This document shows, in pieces, positions 19,946 through 29,609 of a DNA stretch of 64,000 nucleotides. The notes under the pieces were generated by a model. That model did not search any database and was not told the DNA's origin. It saw only the letters and a program-made list of their open reading frames with translations. How positions within the stretch are numbered: position 1 is the first letter of the stretch; each line of letters opens with the position of its first letter. The position numbers and the translations under genes were made by a program. This DNA is from G965261775 sp965261775 (lineage in GTDB: Bacteria > Pseudomonadota > Gammaproteobacteria > Eutrophobiales > Eutrophobiaceae): positions 2,108,001 to 2,172,000 of the forward strand of contig OZ253477.1 in NCBI GenBank assembly GCA_965261775.1, given 5' to 3'.

Positions 19946-19974
19946 TTGAACCGCCAATGACTCCTGCCTATAAT
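19946..19974 (+). promoter_or_regulatory. Strong sigma-70 promoter before the Cas3-like fragment
   Basis: TTGAAC and a perfect TATAAT are separated by 17 bases. The start site would fall about 85 bases before the ATG at 20068. No other gene starts between. Confidence 0.65.
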
Positions 19975-20067
19975 TTAGGATAACGCATAGATCAGGATAT
20001 ATCCCGTTATTCAGAACAGGATAGAACTTTAATCATCCGGGCTATTGGACAATCAGGAAGAAGTAGT

Positions 20068-20220
20068 ATGTCTACGGTAGATTTTGACAGAAATTTTAAG
20101 GCGCTGACGGGCTATGCCCCGTTTCATTGGCAACGGCGGTTCTTTGAAAAAAATAGAGTTCCTCTGGAAAGCATGCCACCAGAAATGAATACAGGACTCC
20201 CTGAATACTTCAGTATCTAA
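20068..20220 (+). CDS. Short protein resembling the N-terminus of a Cas3-type helicase
   Basis: 50 residues: ATG at 20068 after a clear AGGAAG ribosome site. The segment FDRNFKALTGYAPFHWQRRF looks like the first 20-25 residues of type I-G (formerly I-U) Cas3 helicase-nucleases, where a similar ALTG-PF-WQRR pattern precedes the Walker A loop. The frame stops where that loop would be. The stop overlaps the next ATG as TAATG, so translation of the two genes is coupled. It may be the stump of a lost helicase gene or a small gene kept on its own. The resemblance is by eye only. Confidence 0.5.
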   Translation: MSTVDFDRNFKALTGYAPFHWQRRFFEKNRVPLESMPPEMNTGLPEYFSI

Positions 20221-21248
20221 TGGTTGACGAACAGTACAAAGAAGCGTTGAAAAACGCGAAAGAGTCGTTAGAACGGATGCAGAAATTCGATCTGAATAAG
20301 ATCGAACGGGTGGTGAAGGACCTAGGACCGAAATTCGGTTTCAAAGACGTTGTCCCCGCCGCACGGCGTCTCGTCGGTCTCTACAAGCGACTCTCGTTGG
20401 ATGCCGTGGAAGAATTGACGCTCCGCCAGCTCGAGGTCATCCAGAACTGCGCGGTTCGGGACTTTAGCCACTTGGAGCGAATTCTCGAATTTGAGATTGG
20501 CGTGAATAATCCCGTGGAACAACGCGATGTTCTGATTCGGCAAGTGAAAGACGCATACGATTCATCGTTTGAGCAGTTGATCCTGTTTATCTGCCATGGG
20601 GTCAGTCGGACGGCTGATTTCAAGGCGCTGGAAAGGGATGCGCGCTCGGCGAATCAGCAGATGCGGGACGAGTTTGATAAGCTCCACAAGAACATGGAAG
20701 ATAAAGGTAAGGAGGCGGATGGGATTCTTGCCGAAATCCGAAAAGTCGCCGCCGAACATGGCGTGTCGCAACAAGCTATTTTCTTTAAGGAAGAAGCGGA
20801 AGAACATGCGAAAAATGCGACAGATTGGCGGAAAAAGGTTTGGTGGGCGACAGCTATTTTGGCCTTCTACGCTGTGCTGAGCATACTCCTGCCCGCTATC
20901 CCTTGGCTGGACAAAGTGGGCCCGTGGCAATTGACCCTCAGCAAAACGCTGGTCTTCGTCGTGCTGGGCTACGCGCTATTCTTCTGTGCGAAGAACTACA
21001 TGGCGCACTGTCATAATGCGGTTGTTAACCGCCACCGCCAAAACGCGCTGATGACCTACGAGGCGCTGGTGAAGGCCAACAACAATCCGGAAAGCGCCGA
21101 TATTGTGCTGACGCACGCGGCACGCTTCATTTACGCGCCACAAGATTCCGGCTATGGGCGCGGCGGGACGGATAGCGGGGATGTTTCCATTTTTGGACCC
21201 ATAGGCCGTACCACTAATGCAGCCCGCGAAGCAACCCAAGACAAATGA
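20220..21248 (+). CDS. Coiled-coil protein with two membrane helices, unknown function
   Basis: 342 residues. The first 200 are charged and helical with probable coiled coils (for example QMRDEFDKLHKNMEDKGKEA). Two membrane helices follow near residues 210-230 (WWATAILAFYAVLSILLPAI) and 245-265 (KTLVFVVLGYALFFCAKNYM), then about 80 soluble residues with a glycine-rich end. I do not recognise the family. The layout resembles membrane effectors found beside defence genes, but no enzyme motif is visible. It is coupled to the Cas3-like fragment and both look foreign to the housekeeping genes around them. Confidence 0.75.
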   Translation: MVDEQYKEALKNAKESLERMQKFDLNKIERVVKDLGPKFGFKDVVPAARRLVGLYKRLSLDAVEELTLRQLEVIQNCAVRDFSHLERILEFEIGVNNPVEQRDVLIRQVKDAYDSSFEQLILFICHGVSRTADFKALERDARSANQQMRDEFDKLHKNMEDKGKEADGILAEIRKVAAEHGVSQQAIFFKEEAEEHAKNATDWRKKVWWATAILAFYAVLSILLPAIPWLDKVGPWQLTLSKTLVFVVLGYALFFCAKNYMAHCHNAVVNRHRQNALMTYEALVKANNNPESADIVLTHAARFIYAPQDSGYGRGGTDSGDVSIFGPIGRTTNAAREATQDK

Positions 21249-21498
21249 TACAACCCTCCTGTGGTTCCAATGTATGTAGTGCAACATCCCGGCGGGGGAG
21301 ATTACAGATATCAGGGCTGTGCCATAATCTAACAGCGCTGGCCTGAACCGGGACTCTGTGGTGAGCTTGCGTTGCAAATCGTCGCCCGACATTCACGAAT
21401 CCCCTGACGACACCCCATGCCCGCTATTGATGACAAATAGACAACCCCTCCTGACCGGCTTGCGGGACTTGCCAGAGGGCGCCCGAACGGCCGGTTTT

Positions 21499-21518
21499 CC
21501 GTGGCATTGATGCCACGG
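21499..21518. terminator. Perfect hairpin between the membrane-protein gene and cca
   Basis: CCGTGGCAT and ATGCCACGG form a perfect 9-bp stem with a 2-base loop. A second, weaker hairpin lies at 21534-21553. The 320-base gap 21249-21568 between two convergent genes otherwise shows nothing. There is no T run, so the terminator role is uncertain. Confidence 0.45.
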
Positions 21519-21568
21519 CCTCATTGAAGCAAATGCCTCCGCGAAAGCGGGCAAAGATAACAGTCGCC

Positions 21569-22786
21569 CTATGAAATGTCTTTATTAACCAACGTTATAT
21601 TTTCAAGTCGCTGTGCTCTGATTTTCTGGCCAAGTGCTTTTCCCTCCAGGCCTTGTTTCTGCAACAGGGCGGTATCCACCTGAACCGCTTTATGCCGAAC
21701 TTTTCTGAAATAATCGGCTTGAGGATAGGTCTGTTCTTCAAGCCCTTTGCGCCCGCGGGCGTCGGCCTCGCAAGCGATTAAAAACTGTTCAAACCGCTCT
21801 GGTTGTCTGAAAGCGTCAAGCTGTTCAAGTTTTTTTAACAGGGTGTCCGGGCGCATTTCCCGGACACGGTGACAATCAAGATGAAAGCGCGACACCCGTG
21901 TTGCCAATGCCTTGTATTTATTCGGTATGCGATAGCGCTGGCAAAGCCCGTTGATCAATTTGACCCCGCGTTCCTCATGACCACGATGGGCGGGTAATTG
22001 ATGTTTCGGGGTAGTGCCTTTGCCCAGGTCGTGCACCAGCGCGGCAAAACGAACCACGGGGTCCGAAGACAGGCGAACGGCTTGATGCAGGGCCATTATT
22101 GTATGCACGCCGGTGTCCACTTCGGGGTGATATTTTTTCCTCTGTGGGATACCGAACAAGACGTCTATCTCCGGGAACAGTTTTGCCAGCGCATCACAAG
22201 CGCGCAGCACGAGAATGAAACGGGTTGGATCTTTACCTGACAGGGCTTTTTCCAGCTCACCCCAGACCCGTTCCGGAACAAGTGACTCAAGCTCATCGGA
22301 GGCCGATAATGTTTTAAGCAGGGCGATGGTTTCATCGGCGATTGTAAAACCCAGGGTCGCCGCAAATCGCGCTACTCGCAGCAGGCGCAGCGGGTCTTCA
22401 ACAAACGCCGATGAAACATGCCGTAGCCGTTTTTCTTTAAGATCCGCCTCGCCGCCGAAGGGGTCAATCAGTTTGCCGGTTTCATCTTCCGCTATCGCAT
22501 TGATGGTCAAATCGCGCCGTCTCAGATCATCTTCCAGCGTGATATCCGGTGCAGTATGGAATACAAAGCCCTTGTAGCCCCGGCCAGACTTACGCTCGGT
22601 TCTGGCCAGCGCATATTCTTCTTTGCTCTTCGGGTGCAGAAAGACAGGAAAGTCTTTGCCTGTCGGCTTGAACCCCTTTGCCAGCATTTCCTCCGGTGTG
22701 GCGCCGGTGACCACCCAGTCACGGTCTTTTACCGGCAATCCAAGCAGTTTGTCGCGCACAGCGCCGCCAACAAGATAAATCTGCAT
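21569..22786 (-). CDS. cca: Multifunctional CCA-adding enzyme / tRNA nucleotidyltransferase
   Basis: 405 residues. The nucleotidyltransferase head has GGAVRDKLLG and the metal-binding DRDW, followed by RRRDLTINAIA and the neck ERVWGELEKAL. A C-terminal HD domain (HTIMALHQ, VHDLGKGTTPKH) gives the phosphatase/phosphodiesterase activity known for the long gammaproteobacterial form. It repairs and completes the 3' CCA of tRNAs. Confidence 0.95.
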   Translation of the reverse strand: MQIYLVGGAVRDKLLGLPVKDRDWVVTGATPEEMLAKGFKPTGKDFPVFLHPKSKEEYALARTERKSGRGYKGFVFHTAPDITLEDDLRRRDLTINAIAEDETGKLIDPFGGEADLKEKRLRHVSSAFVEDPLRLLRVARFAATLGFTIADETIALLKTLSASDELESLVPERVWGELEKALSGKDPTRFILVLRACDALAKLFPEIDVLFGIPQRKKYHPEVDTGVHTIMALHQAVRLSSDPVVRFAALVHDLGKGTTPKHQLPAHRGHEERGVKLINGLCQRYRIPNKYKALATRVSRFHLDCHRVREMRPDTLLKKLEQLDAFRQPERFEQFLIACEADARGRKGLEEQTYPQADYFRKVRHKAVQVDTALLQKQGLEGKALGQKIRAQRLENITLVNKDIS

Positions 22787-22864
22787 CTCAGCGGGGCCAG
22801 ATGTTTCGACGCGCCCGTTTTTCTACCATCATGGCTTGTCCGGTAAACGTGGAATGCGGGCGGT

Positions 22865-23830
22865 TCAAGCCCCGCCGTCGCCACGACGGAATAACGCGTA
22901 AGTGGAACAACAGGAGGTATTATTCAGAAAGCGGGGCACCACGCTTTCTATGGTGGTGGGTGTGATGCCAAAGCGTGCCAGATCATTTTCCGTACAAACG
23001 CTGGCCATTTTGGCAGAGAGGTAGTTATCGGTTGAGAATGGTTTCCCCGGAATGAAATCAAATATCCTGGCCTGAATACGGGACAGGTTATCGTTCAAGG
23101 GGATGATTATTCGCCTGAGGCCGATTACCTTTGCAGTATAGCGCACCAGCTCCTGCAGTGTATAGATACGGTTGCCGCAGAGCTGGTATCTCTGGTTATA
23201 GCTGTCTGGGTCTTTGAGCGAGCGGGCGATCATCTCAACGACATCCAGCACATACACCGGCGTAAATCTGGCATCGTAACAGGCCAGCGGAAAAAACAAC
23301 GGTGTCCATTTTAATAAACCGGCGAAACGATTGAAAAAGCTGTCGCCCCTGCCAAAGATGACCGAGGGACGAAAACTGGTAACATTTATTCCGCAGGTAT
23401 TTGCGTGTAGCAGGTCTTCACTTTTGCCCTTTGTCCTCAGGTAATGGCTCTTGCCGTTTATCGCATCGGCATTCAGTGCGCTCATCTGTAACAGGCGATG
23501 AATATTATTTACCGTGCAGGCGTGGAGCAGTTTCTCCGCCAGCCTGACATGGGCATATTCAAAACCGGTCCCATCGCGGCCTTTTTCATTCAATATACCG
23601 ATCAGATTAATGACCGCATCGGAACCCCGCAGATGTTGAATGAGTTGTTCCTGATCGTGCACATCCACCTGCACCAGATCAAGATTCGGCAAAAGAATAA
23701 GGTTCTCGCGGTGATATTCACGGTTTCGGGTAAGCACTTTAAGCTCGTAACCGTCTTTGACAAGACGGTTGCAAAGCGACCGTCCGACAAAACCGGAACC
23801 TCCCAGTATGGTAATTCGTTTAATCAACAT
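22865..23830 (-). CDS. NAD(P)-binding epimerase family protein, NDUFA9-like
   Basis: 321 residues. The N-terminal Rossmann motif ILGGSGFVGRSLCNRL and the later DAVINLIGILNEKG, SYLRTKG-like active-site segment (HYLRTKGKSE) and SFRPSVIFGRGDSFFNRFA place it in the atypical short-chain reductase group related to complex I subunit NDUFA9. Bacterial members are often next to cca, as here. The substrate is not known; a quinone- or lipid-linked role is often suggested. It starts 35 bases beyond the window's cca end on the same strand. Confidence 0.8.
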   Translation of the reverse strand: MLIKRITILGGSGFVGRSLCNRLVKDGYELKVLTRNREYHRENLILLPNLDLVQVDVHDQEQLIQHLRGSDAVINLIGILNEKGRDGTGFEYAHVRLAEKLLHACTVNNIHRLLQMSALNADAINGKSHYLRTKGKSEDLLHANTCGINVTSFRPSVIFGRGDSFFNRFAGLLKWTPLFFPLACYDARFTPVYVLDVVEMIARSLKDPDSYNQRYQLCGNRIYTLQELVRYTAKVIGLRRIIIPLNDNLSRIQARIFDFIPGKPFSTDNYLSAKMASVCTENDLARFGITPTTIESVVPRFLNNTSCCSTYALFRRGDGGA

Positions 23831-24050
23831 TCAGCAGGACAGGAACAGGCGCAAAATAAGAAACCTATTTTCCGTTTAAGCCGGTTAAAAGGCAATGATT
23901 AATTTTTTACGGGGAGGGGAGGAATAAAGGAATAGGAATGATGAGTGGAAGACGTCTTTTATCTGTGCGACGATGGCGACAGTATGGTGGATAATCCCTT
24001 GAAGTTTGAATATCTAAAACGATTTATCATTGAATATCTGAGTGCGCCAA

Positions 24051-24713
24051 ATGGAAAAAATACCACCCCCGACCGACCGACAGACTCTGTTAAACAACGC
24101 GAAAAATATTGCCGGTATCACGCTTAGACAACTCTCGGAAAAATTAAACGTGGTCATGCCGGCATCAACCCTGCGCGCCAAGGGCTGGGTCGGGCAATTA
24201 CTGGAAACAGCTCTGGGCGCGAATGCTTCAAACATGGCCGAACCTGATTTTCTGTATCTCGGCATTGAACTCAAGACAATTCCGCTTAATATTCAGGGTA
24301 ACCCCAAAGAGTCCACTTATGTCTGTCTGTTACAACTTGAACCCGCCGCTTTGAAAGCCTGGGAAACCTCTCTGGTAAAACGTAAATTGACGGAAGTATT
24401 ATGGGTTCCCGTTGAGGCTGATAAATCCATCCCGCTGGGGCAACGGCGCATCGGTTCCGCCATCTTATGGAAGCCCGACAGCGCACAGGAGAAACAACTG
24501 CGGCAGGATTGGCAGGAAATCTCGGACAGGGTCGCCATGGGGCAACTGCACAGGGTCAGTTCCAGCATGGGGGAATATTTGCAGATAAGACCCAAGGCCG
24601 CCAATGCAAAGGCGTTGAGTCTGGATAAAAATCAAACCAGTGCCGATATGCTGACGTTGCCGCGCGGTTTTTATCTGCGCCCGTCGTTTACGCGCACTAT
24701 CATTTCACGCTGA
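24051..24713 (+). CDS. mutH: DNA mismatch repair endonuclease MutH
   Basis: 220 residues from the ATG at 24051 (a GTG at 24042 is in frame; neither has a good ribosome site). The catalytic pattern EPDFLYLGIELKTIP gives the Asp, Glu and Lys of the PD-(D/E)XK fold; GWVGQLLE and GEYLQIRPKAANAKAL are strongly conserved. It nicks the unmethylated strand at hemimethylated GATC after MutL activation, which implies Dam methylation in this organism. MutH is limited almost entirely to Gammaproteobacteria, which supports the class assignment. Confidence 0.95.
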   Translation: MEKIPPPTDRQTLLNNAKNIAGITLRQLSEKLNVVMPASTLRAKGWVGQLLETALGANASNMAEPDFLYLGIELKTIPLNIQGNPKESTYVCLLQLEPAALKAWETSLVKRKLTEVLWVPVEADKSIPLGQRRIGSAILWKPDSAQEKQLRQDWQEISDRVAMGQLHRVSSSMGEYLQIRPKAANAKALSLDKNQTSADMLTLPRGFYLRPSFTRTIISR

Positions 24714-24723
24714 AAAACCTGCC

Positions 24724-25689
24724 ATGATCGACCGCCGTGTCAGTATTGCGCCGATGATGGATTACACTGATCGTCACTTCAGGTATTTTATGCGGTTGTT
24801 TTCAAAGCATACCGTACTCTATACAGAGATGGTCACGACCGGGGGGATCATTCACGGTGACCGACGACGCTTTCTTGAATTTAACGAGAACGAACATCCG
24901 TTGGCCATACAACTTGGCGGTAACGACCCGGCTGATCTGGCCGGATGCGCCAGGATCGCGGAAAGCGCGGGATACGATGAAGTCAACCTCAATATCGGCT
25001 GTCCCAGCGACCGCGTAAAAAAGGGTCGCTTCGGCGCCTGCCTGATGACAAATCCCGCACTTGTCGCCGAGTGTATCGACCACATCCGAACTGCGGTAAA
25101 AATCCCCGTGACGGTGAAGACAAGACTGGGCGTTGACGACCAGGATTCTTACGATTTTCTCCGACGTTTTATACAGGTCGTCCAGGATGCCGGTTGCAAC
25201 ACCTTTATTCTCCACGCGAGAAAGGCGTTCCTGAAAGGATTAAATCCGAAGGAAAACCGCACCATCCCGCCCCTGCGCTATGACTGTGTATATCAGATAA
25301 AACGGGATTTTCCCCATTTGCATATTACCATTAACGGTGGCATCGTGAACCTTGATCAGGTACAACGGCACCTGCAACAGGTGGATGGCGTTATGCTGGG
25401 CAGGGTCGCCTGTCAAAATCCTTATATGCTGGCCGAACTGGACCGGCGTTTCTTTGACAGGACTGCACACGTCCCGACAAGGCGGGAAATTCTGGAACGC
25501 TACAGGATTTATGCGGAACAACAAATAAAATCCGGTATCAAACCGAATAGACTGACACGACATTTGATTGGGCTCCATCAGGGACAAAGCGGTGCCAGGC
25601 AATATAGACGCCTCCTGTCTGACGGGGCAAACCGCAATAGGGGCGATATGAATTATCTTGATGACGCCCTGAAACTGGTATCCCTCTGA
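24724..25689 (+). CDS. dusA: tRNA-dihydrouridine(20/20a) synthase
   Basis: 321 residues. FMN-binding start SIAPMMDYTDRHFRYFMR, the catalytic cysteine in NIGCPSDRVKKGRFGACL, and HARKAFLKGLNPKENR identify DusA rather than DusB or DusC. It reduces U20/U20a in the D-loop of tRNAs. The ATG follows the mutH stop by 10 bases, so the two are likely one transcript. Confidence 0.93.
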   Translation: MIDRRVSIAPMMDYTDRHFRYFMRLFSKHTVLYTEMVTTGGIIHGDRRRFLEFNENEHPLAIQLGGNDPADLAGCARIAESAGYDEVNLNIGCPSDRVKKGRFGACLMTNPALVAECIDHIRTAVKIPVTVKTRLGVDDQDSYDFLRRFIQVVQDAGCNTFILHARKAFLKGLNPKENRTIPPLRYDCVYQIKRDFPHLHITINGGIVNLDQVQRHLQQVDGVMLGRVACQNPYMLAELDRRFFDRTAHVPTRREILERYRIYAEQQIKSGIKPNRLTRHLIGLHQGQSGARQYRRLLSDGANRNRGDMNYLDDALKLVSL

Positions 25690-25840
25690 CTCTGACTTAT
25701 CCGTAACCTGTACAGATTGTACGCAGACGGTGATCGGGGTGAAACGGCATAGATTGCTTTATTCGAAAACCCTATTTAAGGTCTGCTTTTATGAAACGTT
25801 TAAACTAAAACAGAATGCTTTAATTTATTTGAACAGCGCG

Positions 25841-26299
25841 ATGAAAACACTGCCATTTTTCCTGATTCTGACCGGACTGACCCTGTCGCCCACGGTCGCT
25901 TTTGGCGATCCAGAAGCGGATGAACTGTTCAGAAAGGGGTATGAATACTACAATCTGAAACAATACGGCGATGCTGTTCCCCTGTTGGAAGAGGCCGTTG
26001 AACGATTGCCTGAAGAGGCGCAATATCATTATATTCTCGCCAAAAATTACGGACGGATAGCCGAACAGTCAAGTTGGTTTAAGGCAATCGGGTTTGCCAA
26101 AAAGACACTGAAACACCTGGAGATCGCAAGAGGTCTGGACAAAGAAAATATTGACATCCTGACCGATTTAGCCACTTTTTACCGGACAGCGCCCTTTTTT
26201 TTAGGAGGAAGTTGGAAAAAAGCCGATGAAATTGAAGATTTAATTGCACAATTAAGGTATAGAAAGCGTAACATATCAAAACGTGACAAACGCAATTGA
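25841..26299 (+). CDS. Exported tetratricopeptide-repeat protein
   Basis: 152 residues from the ATG at 25841, which gives a clean signal peptide (MKTLPFFLILTGLTLSPTVA). The mature part starts with a TPR unit (ADELFRKGYEYYNLKQYGDA) and a second (EAQYHYILAKNYGR). It is expected in the periplasm as an adaptor. The next gene is the tail-specific protease, whose partner NlpI in E. coli is also a TPR protein; a similar pairing here is an inference. Confidence 0.7.
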   Translation: MKTLPFFLILTGLTLSPTVAFGDPEADELFRKGYEYYNLKQYGDAVPLLEEAVERLPEEAQYHYILAKNYGRIAEQSSWFKAIGFAKKTLKHLEIARGLDKENIDILTDLATFYRTAPFFLGGSWKKADEIEDLIAQLRYRKRNISKRDKRN

Positions 26300-26433
26300 A
26301 CAAAAATCGCTTGATAATACCGATCTTAAACAGAAGCAGTGATGACGGATTCCATCATTAACCTGTCCGATGACAGTGTCTTGTGCTTAAAAAGACATTG
26401 TATCCAATGGACAAACAAAAGACGGGGGCTTCC

Positions 26434-28542
26434 ATGTTGCTGAAAAAACAAATGCTGACGGCATTTTTTCTATTCTTTCCGGCGGCATATACTGTTGCTG
26501 AAATTCAGGTCGTCCCTGTTGCCGAATTAGTGCCGCAACAGAAACATATCAAGGTGAACGATTTGGTTGCCCATATCCTCACGTCCCGACATTATAAAGA
26601 AATAAAATTCAATGATGGACTATCCGGTGTTATTTACGAAAACTATCTGGAAGGTTTGGACCGGAACAAGGCGTTTTTCCTCAAAAGTGATATTAATGAA
26701 TTTGAAAAATACCGTTACAAAATTGATGACGCGATTGTCAACTCACAGTTAGAACCGGCATACGAAATATTCAAACGTTATCGTCAACGAGTTGCCGAAC
26801 GGGTACGCTATGCGATAAAGGCTCTGGAAAATGACTTTAATTTTGATATTGATGAATCTTATCGTTTCGACCGTCGCAATGATGACTGGCAACCCGATAC
26901 CAGAGCGCTTGATGAACTATGGCGAAAGCGCGTTAAAAACGACCTGTTGAACTTGAAGCTGGCGGATAAAGACAACGAAGACATTAGAAAAACACTGCGC
27001 GAACGATATCAGCGCATCAAGACCAGCGCATTTCAGCTTAACTCAAACGATGTATTTCAATCCTTTATCAACGCCTATACAAGCGCTATAGAGCCGCATA
27101 CTGCCTATTTCTCCCCGCGCGTCTCGGAAAACTTTGATATCAGTATGCGTCTTTCCCTGGAAGGGATCGGGGCTGTGTTACGCAGTGAAAGTGAATATAC
27201 GCAGGTGGTTAAAGTCATTGCCGGTGGGCCGGCGGATATTAGCGGACAGATTAAGGCAGGTGATCGCATTATTGGTGTCGGGCAGGATAAAGACAGCAAA
27301 ATCATAGACGTCATTGGTTGGCGGCTTGATAATGTGGTTGATCTGATCAGAGGACCCAAAGGAACCGTTATTAATCTGGAAATACTGCCGAAAGGAGCCG
27401 GTCCCTCAAAAAAGCTCACTCTGATACGGGATAAGGTAAAACTGGAAGAACAGTCCGCCGCGGCCAGTGTCATTGAACTTCCCGAATCCGAAACCCGGAT
27501 CGGCGTGATCGATCTGCCTGCTTTTTATATTGATTTTGCTGCTCGTGCCGCAGGAAAAAAGGATTACAAGAGCACCACGCGCGATGTGATTGCACTGATT
27601 AAATCCCTGCGGGGGGAAAATATTGACGGTCTGATCATTGATTTACGTGGCAATGGCGGGGGTTCGCTTGCCGAAGCCCTGGAATTAACAGGACTGTTTA
27701 TTGACAGGGGACCGATCGTACAAACCAAAGATGCTTCCGGTCGGGTTGATATCAATTACGATCCTCAACCTGGCGTGATGTATGCGGGGCCATTGGCCGT
27801 TTTAGTTGATCGTGACAGCGCTTCCGCCTCGGAAATTTTCGCTGGCGCAATCCAGGATTACCGCCGCGGCATTATCATTGGCGAGCCTACTTTTGGCAAG
27901 GGCACGGTGCAAAACGTCATCGATTTAAATCGCTTCATCAGCAGCAATGATGTTGACTATGGACGATTAAAAATTACGATTGCCCAGTTCTTTCGTGTCA
28001 GTGGCGGCAGCAACCAGTACGAGGGGGTCACTCCGGATATTATTTTCCCTACGGCGGAGGACTCATCCGAACAGGGTGAACGCGCGTATAAAAACGCTTT
28101 GTCCTGGGGCGAAGTAAAGCCGGCGAGCTATAAACTGGCCAATGCCCCGATTGATGATTTTAAAATTGTCAGAAATCAACATCAGAAACGCATTCAGGAA
28201 GATGAATTGTTTCAATTGATGATGGAGGATATCTATCTGCAACGTGAAATCGTTAATGAAAAAGAAATCTCGTTGCTGGAGAAGACGCGCCGGGAGAGGC
28301 GTGAAAGGATGACAACCACCCAAAAAAATGTTCAGAATGCGATGCGATTTGAAAAAGGGCTTCCTCCACTGGAAGAAAATGAAGAAGCACCGGAAACCGG
28401 CGAGGAAGACCCCATTGTCGATATTCTATTAAATGAAACAGCAAAAATATTAGGCGATCTGATTGTTGTCCCTGACGAGGGGGGCATTGATACCAGAACG
28501 GTTGATATCAAGAGAAACGCTGTCCAAAATATCAGCTTGTGA
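26434..28542 (+). CDS. prc: Tail-specific (carboxy-terminal processing) protease
   Basis: 702 residues from the ATG at 26434, which has GGGGG upstream and gives a signal peptide; starts at 26383 or 26407 are possible. Domain order: N-terminal helical region, PDZ near residues 225-310 (LEGIGAVLRSESEYTQVVKV), S41 peptidase with the serine in SASASEIFAGAIQDY and the lysine in GKGTVQ, then the DUF3340 C-terminal part. It is periplasmic and trims lipoproteins, PBP3 and murein hydrolases. Confidence 0.92.
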   Translation: MLLKKQMLTAFFLFFPAAYTVAEIQVVPVAELVPQQKHIKVNDLVAHILTSRHYKEIKFNDGLSGVIYENYLEGLDRNKAFFLKSDINEFEKYRYKIDDAIVNSQLEPAYEIFKRYRQRVAERVRYAIKALENDFNFDIDESYRFDRRNDDWQPDTRALDELWRKRVKNDLLNLKLADKDNEDIRKTLRERYQRIKTSAFQLNSNDVFQSFINAYTSAIEPHTAYFSPRVSENFDISMRLSLEGIGAVLRSESEYTQVVKVIAGGPADISGQIKAGDRIIGVGQDKDSKIIDVIGWRLDNVVDLIRGPKGTVINLEILPKGAGPSKKLTLIRDKVKLEEQSAAASVIELPESETRIGVIDLPAFYIDFAARAAGKKDYKSTTRDVIALIKSLRGENIDGLIIDLRGNGGGSLAEALELTGLFIDRGPIVQTKDASGRVDINYDPQPGVMYAGPLAVLVDRDSASASEIFAGAIQDYRRGIIIGEPTFGKGTVQNVIDLNRFISSNDVDYGRLKITIAQFFRVSGGSNQYEGVTPDIIFPTAEDSSEQGERAYKNALSWGEVKPASYKLANAPIDDFKIVRNQHQKRIQEDELFQLMMEDIYLQREIVNEKEISLLEKTRRERRERMTTTQKNVQNAMRFEKGLPPLEENEEAPETGEEDPIVDILLNETAKILGDLIVVPDEGGIDTRTVDIKRNAVQNISL

Positions 28543-28589
28543 CATGCCGACAGATTTAGTAATTTCAAAAAATATTCAGGACGAGTCTC

Positions 28590-29609
28590 ATTGATACAAC
28601 ACCCGTAACATTGATAGAAGGCGATGGTATCGGTCCAGAGATACTGGAATCCGTATTAAACGTCATGGACGAGCTGGGCGCCAGGTTTGAATGGAAATGG
28701 TTCAGAGCCGGCATGGCCGTGTATAAAGAATGCGGCGATCCCTTGCCGGAGGCCTTGCTTGATAATATCCGTCAGACAAGACTGGCCTTAAAATCGCCGT
28801 TGGAAACGCCTGTCGGCGAAGGTTTTCGTTCCGCCAATGTTCGCCTGAGGGAAGAATTCGGGTTGTATGCCAATGTCCGTCCGGCAGTGTCCTATCCGCA
28901 CCATAACCAACGTTATGATGATATTGATTTGGTGCTCATCCGTGAGAATACTGAGGGATTATACGTCGGTGTTGAGCATTTTATCCCGATTGATAATGAT
29001 CCCAGGGCCGTCGCGGAAGCTTCCGGAATAATTACCCGTTCGGGTTGCCGCCGCATCGCGAAATATACTTTTGATTACGCCATAAGAAATAATCGCAGAA
29101 GGGTTACCATTGTACATAAAGCCAATATCCTGAAAGCGTTGACGGGACTTTTTCTGGAGACTGCCATGGAGGTTGGCAAGGAGTATCAGGACAGGCTTGA
29201 TATTGAAGATCGCATTGTTGATAACACGGCCATGCAACTGGTGATAAACCCTTCGCGATTTGACATAATTCTGACAACGAATATGTTCGGCGATATTTTG
29301 TCCGATGAAATTGCCGGTCTCATTGGCGGGCTTGGACTTGCACCGGGCGGCAACATGGGCAGGGATGTCGCGATATTTGAGGCGGTTCACGGTAGCGCGC
29401 CTGATATTGCCGGGCAGGGCATTGCCAATCCAACTGCCCTGTTGCTGGCGGCGGCAATGCTACTGGACCATGTCAATGAAAAGGATATGGGCAATCAAAT
29501 ACGCCTCGCCATTAGAAAAACCCTGGGAGACGAAAAAAACCGGACGGGGGATCTGGGCGGCCCCGCTTCAACCAGAGAGTATACGGCTGCTGTCATCAGC
29601 AATTTATAA
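28590..29609 (+). CDS. Isocitrate / isopropylmalate dehydrogenase family enzyme (NAD-dependent IDH type)
   Basis: 339 residues if it begins at ATT 28590. The family needs the first beta strand before EGDGIGPE; between the upstream stop (28560) and the TTG at 28611 there is no ATG, GTG or TTG. The ATT has AGGA 8 bases upstream and yields IDTTPVTLIEGDGIGPE. Starting at TTG 28611 would delete that strand. Active-site segments RENTEGLYVG, TIVHKANILK and TNMFGDILSDEIAGL are intact, with EAVHGSAPDIAGQG as cofactor loop. It resembles homomultimeric NAD-IDH; homoisocitrate or tartrate dehydrogenase are alternatives. Confidence 0.82.
   Translation: MDTTPVTLIEGDGIGPEILESVLNVMDELGARFEWKWFRAGMAVYKECGDPLPEALLDNIRQTRLALKSPLETPVGEGFRSANVRLREEFGLYANVRPAVSYPHHNQRYDDIDLVLIRENTEGLYVGVEHFIPIDNDPRAVAEASGIITRSGCRRIAKYTFDYAIRNNRRRVTIVHKANILKALTGLFLETAMEVGKEYQDRLDIEDRIVDNTAMQLVINPSRFDIILTTNMFGDILSDEIAGLIGGLGLAPGGNMGRDVAIFEAVHGSAPDIAGQGIANPTALLLAAAMLLDHVNEKDMGNQIRLAIRKTLGDEKNRTGDLGGPASTREYTAAVISNL

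Noticed and set aside
23945..24127. 60-residue frame overlapping the mutH start
   Set aside because: GTG start, overlaps mutH by more than 70 bases in another frame, and no family resemblance.
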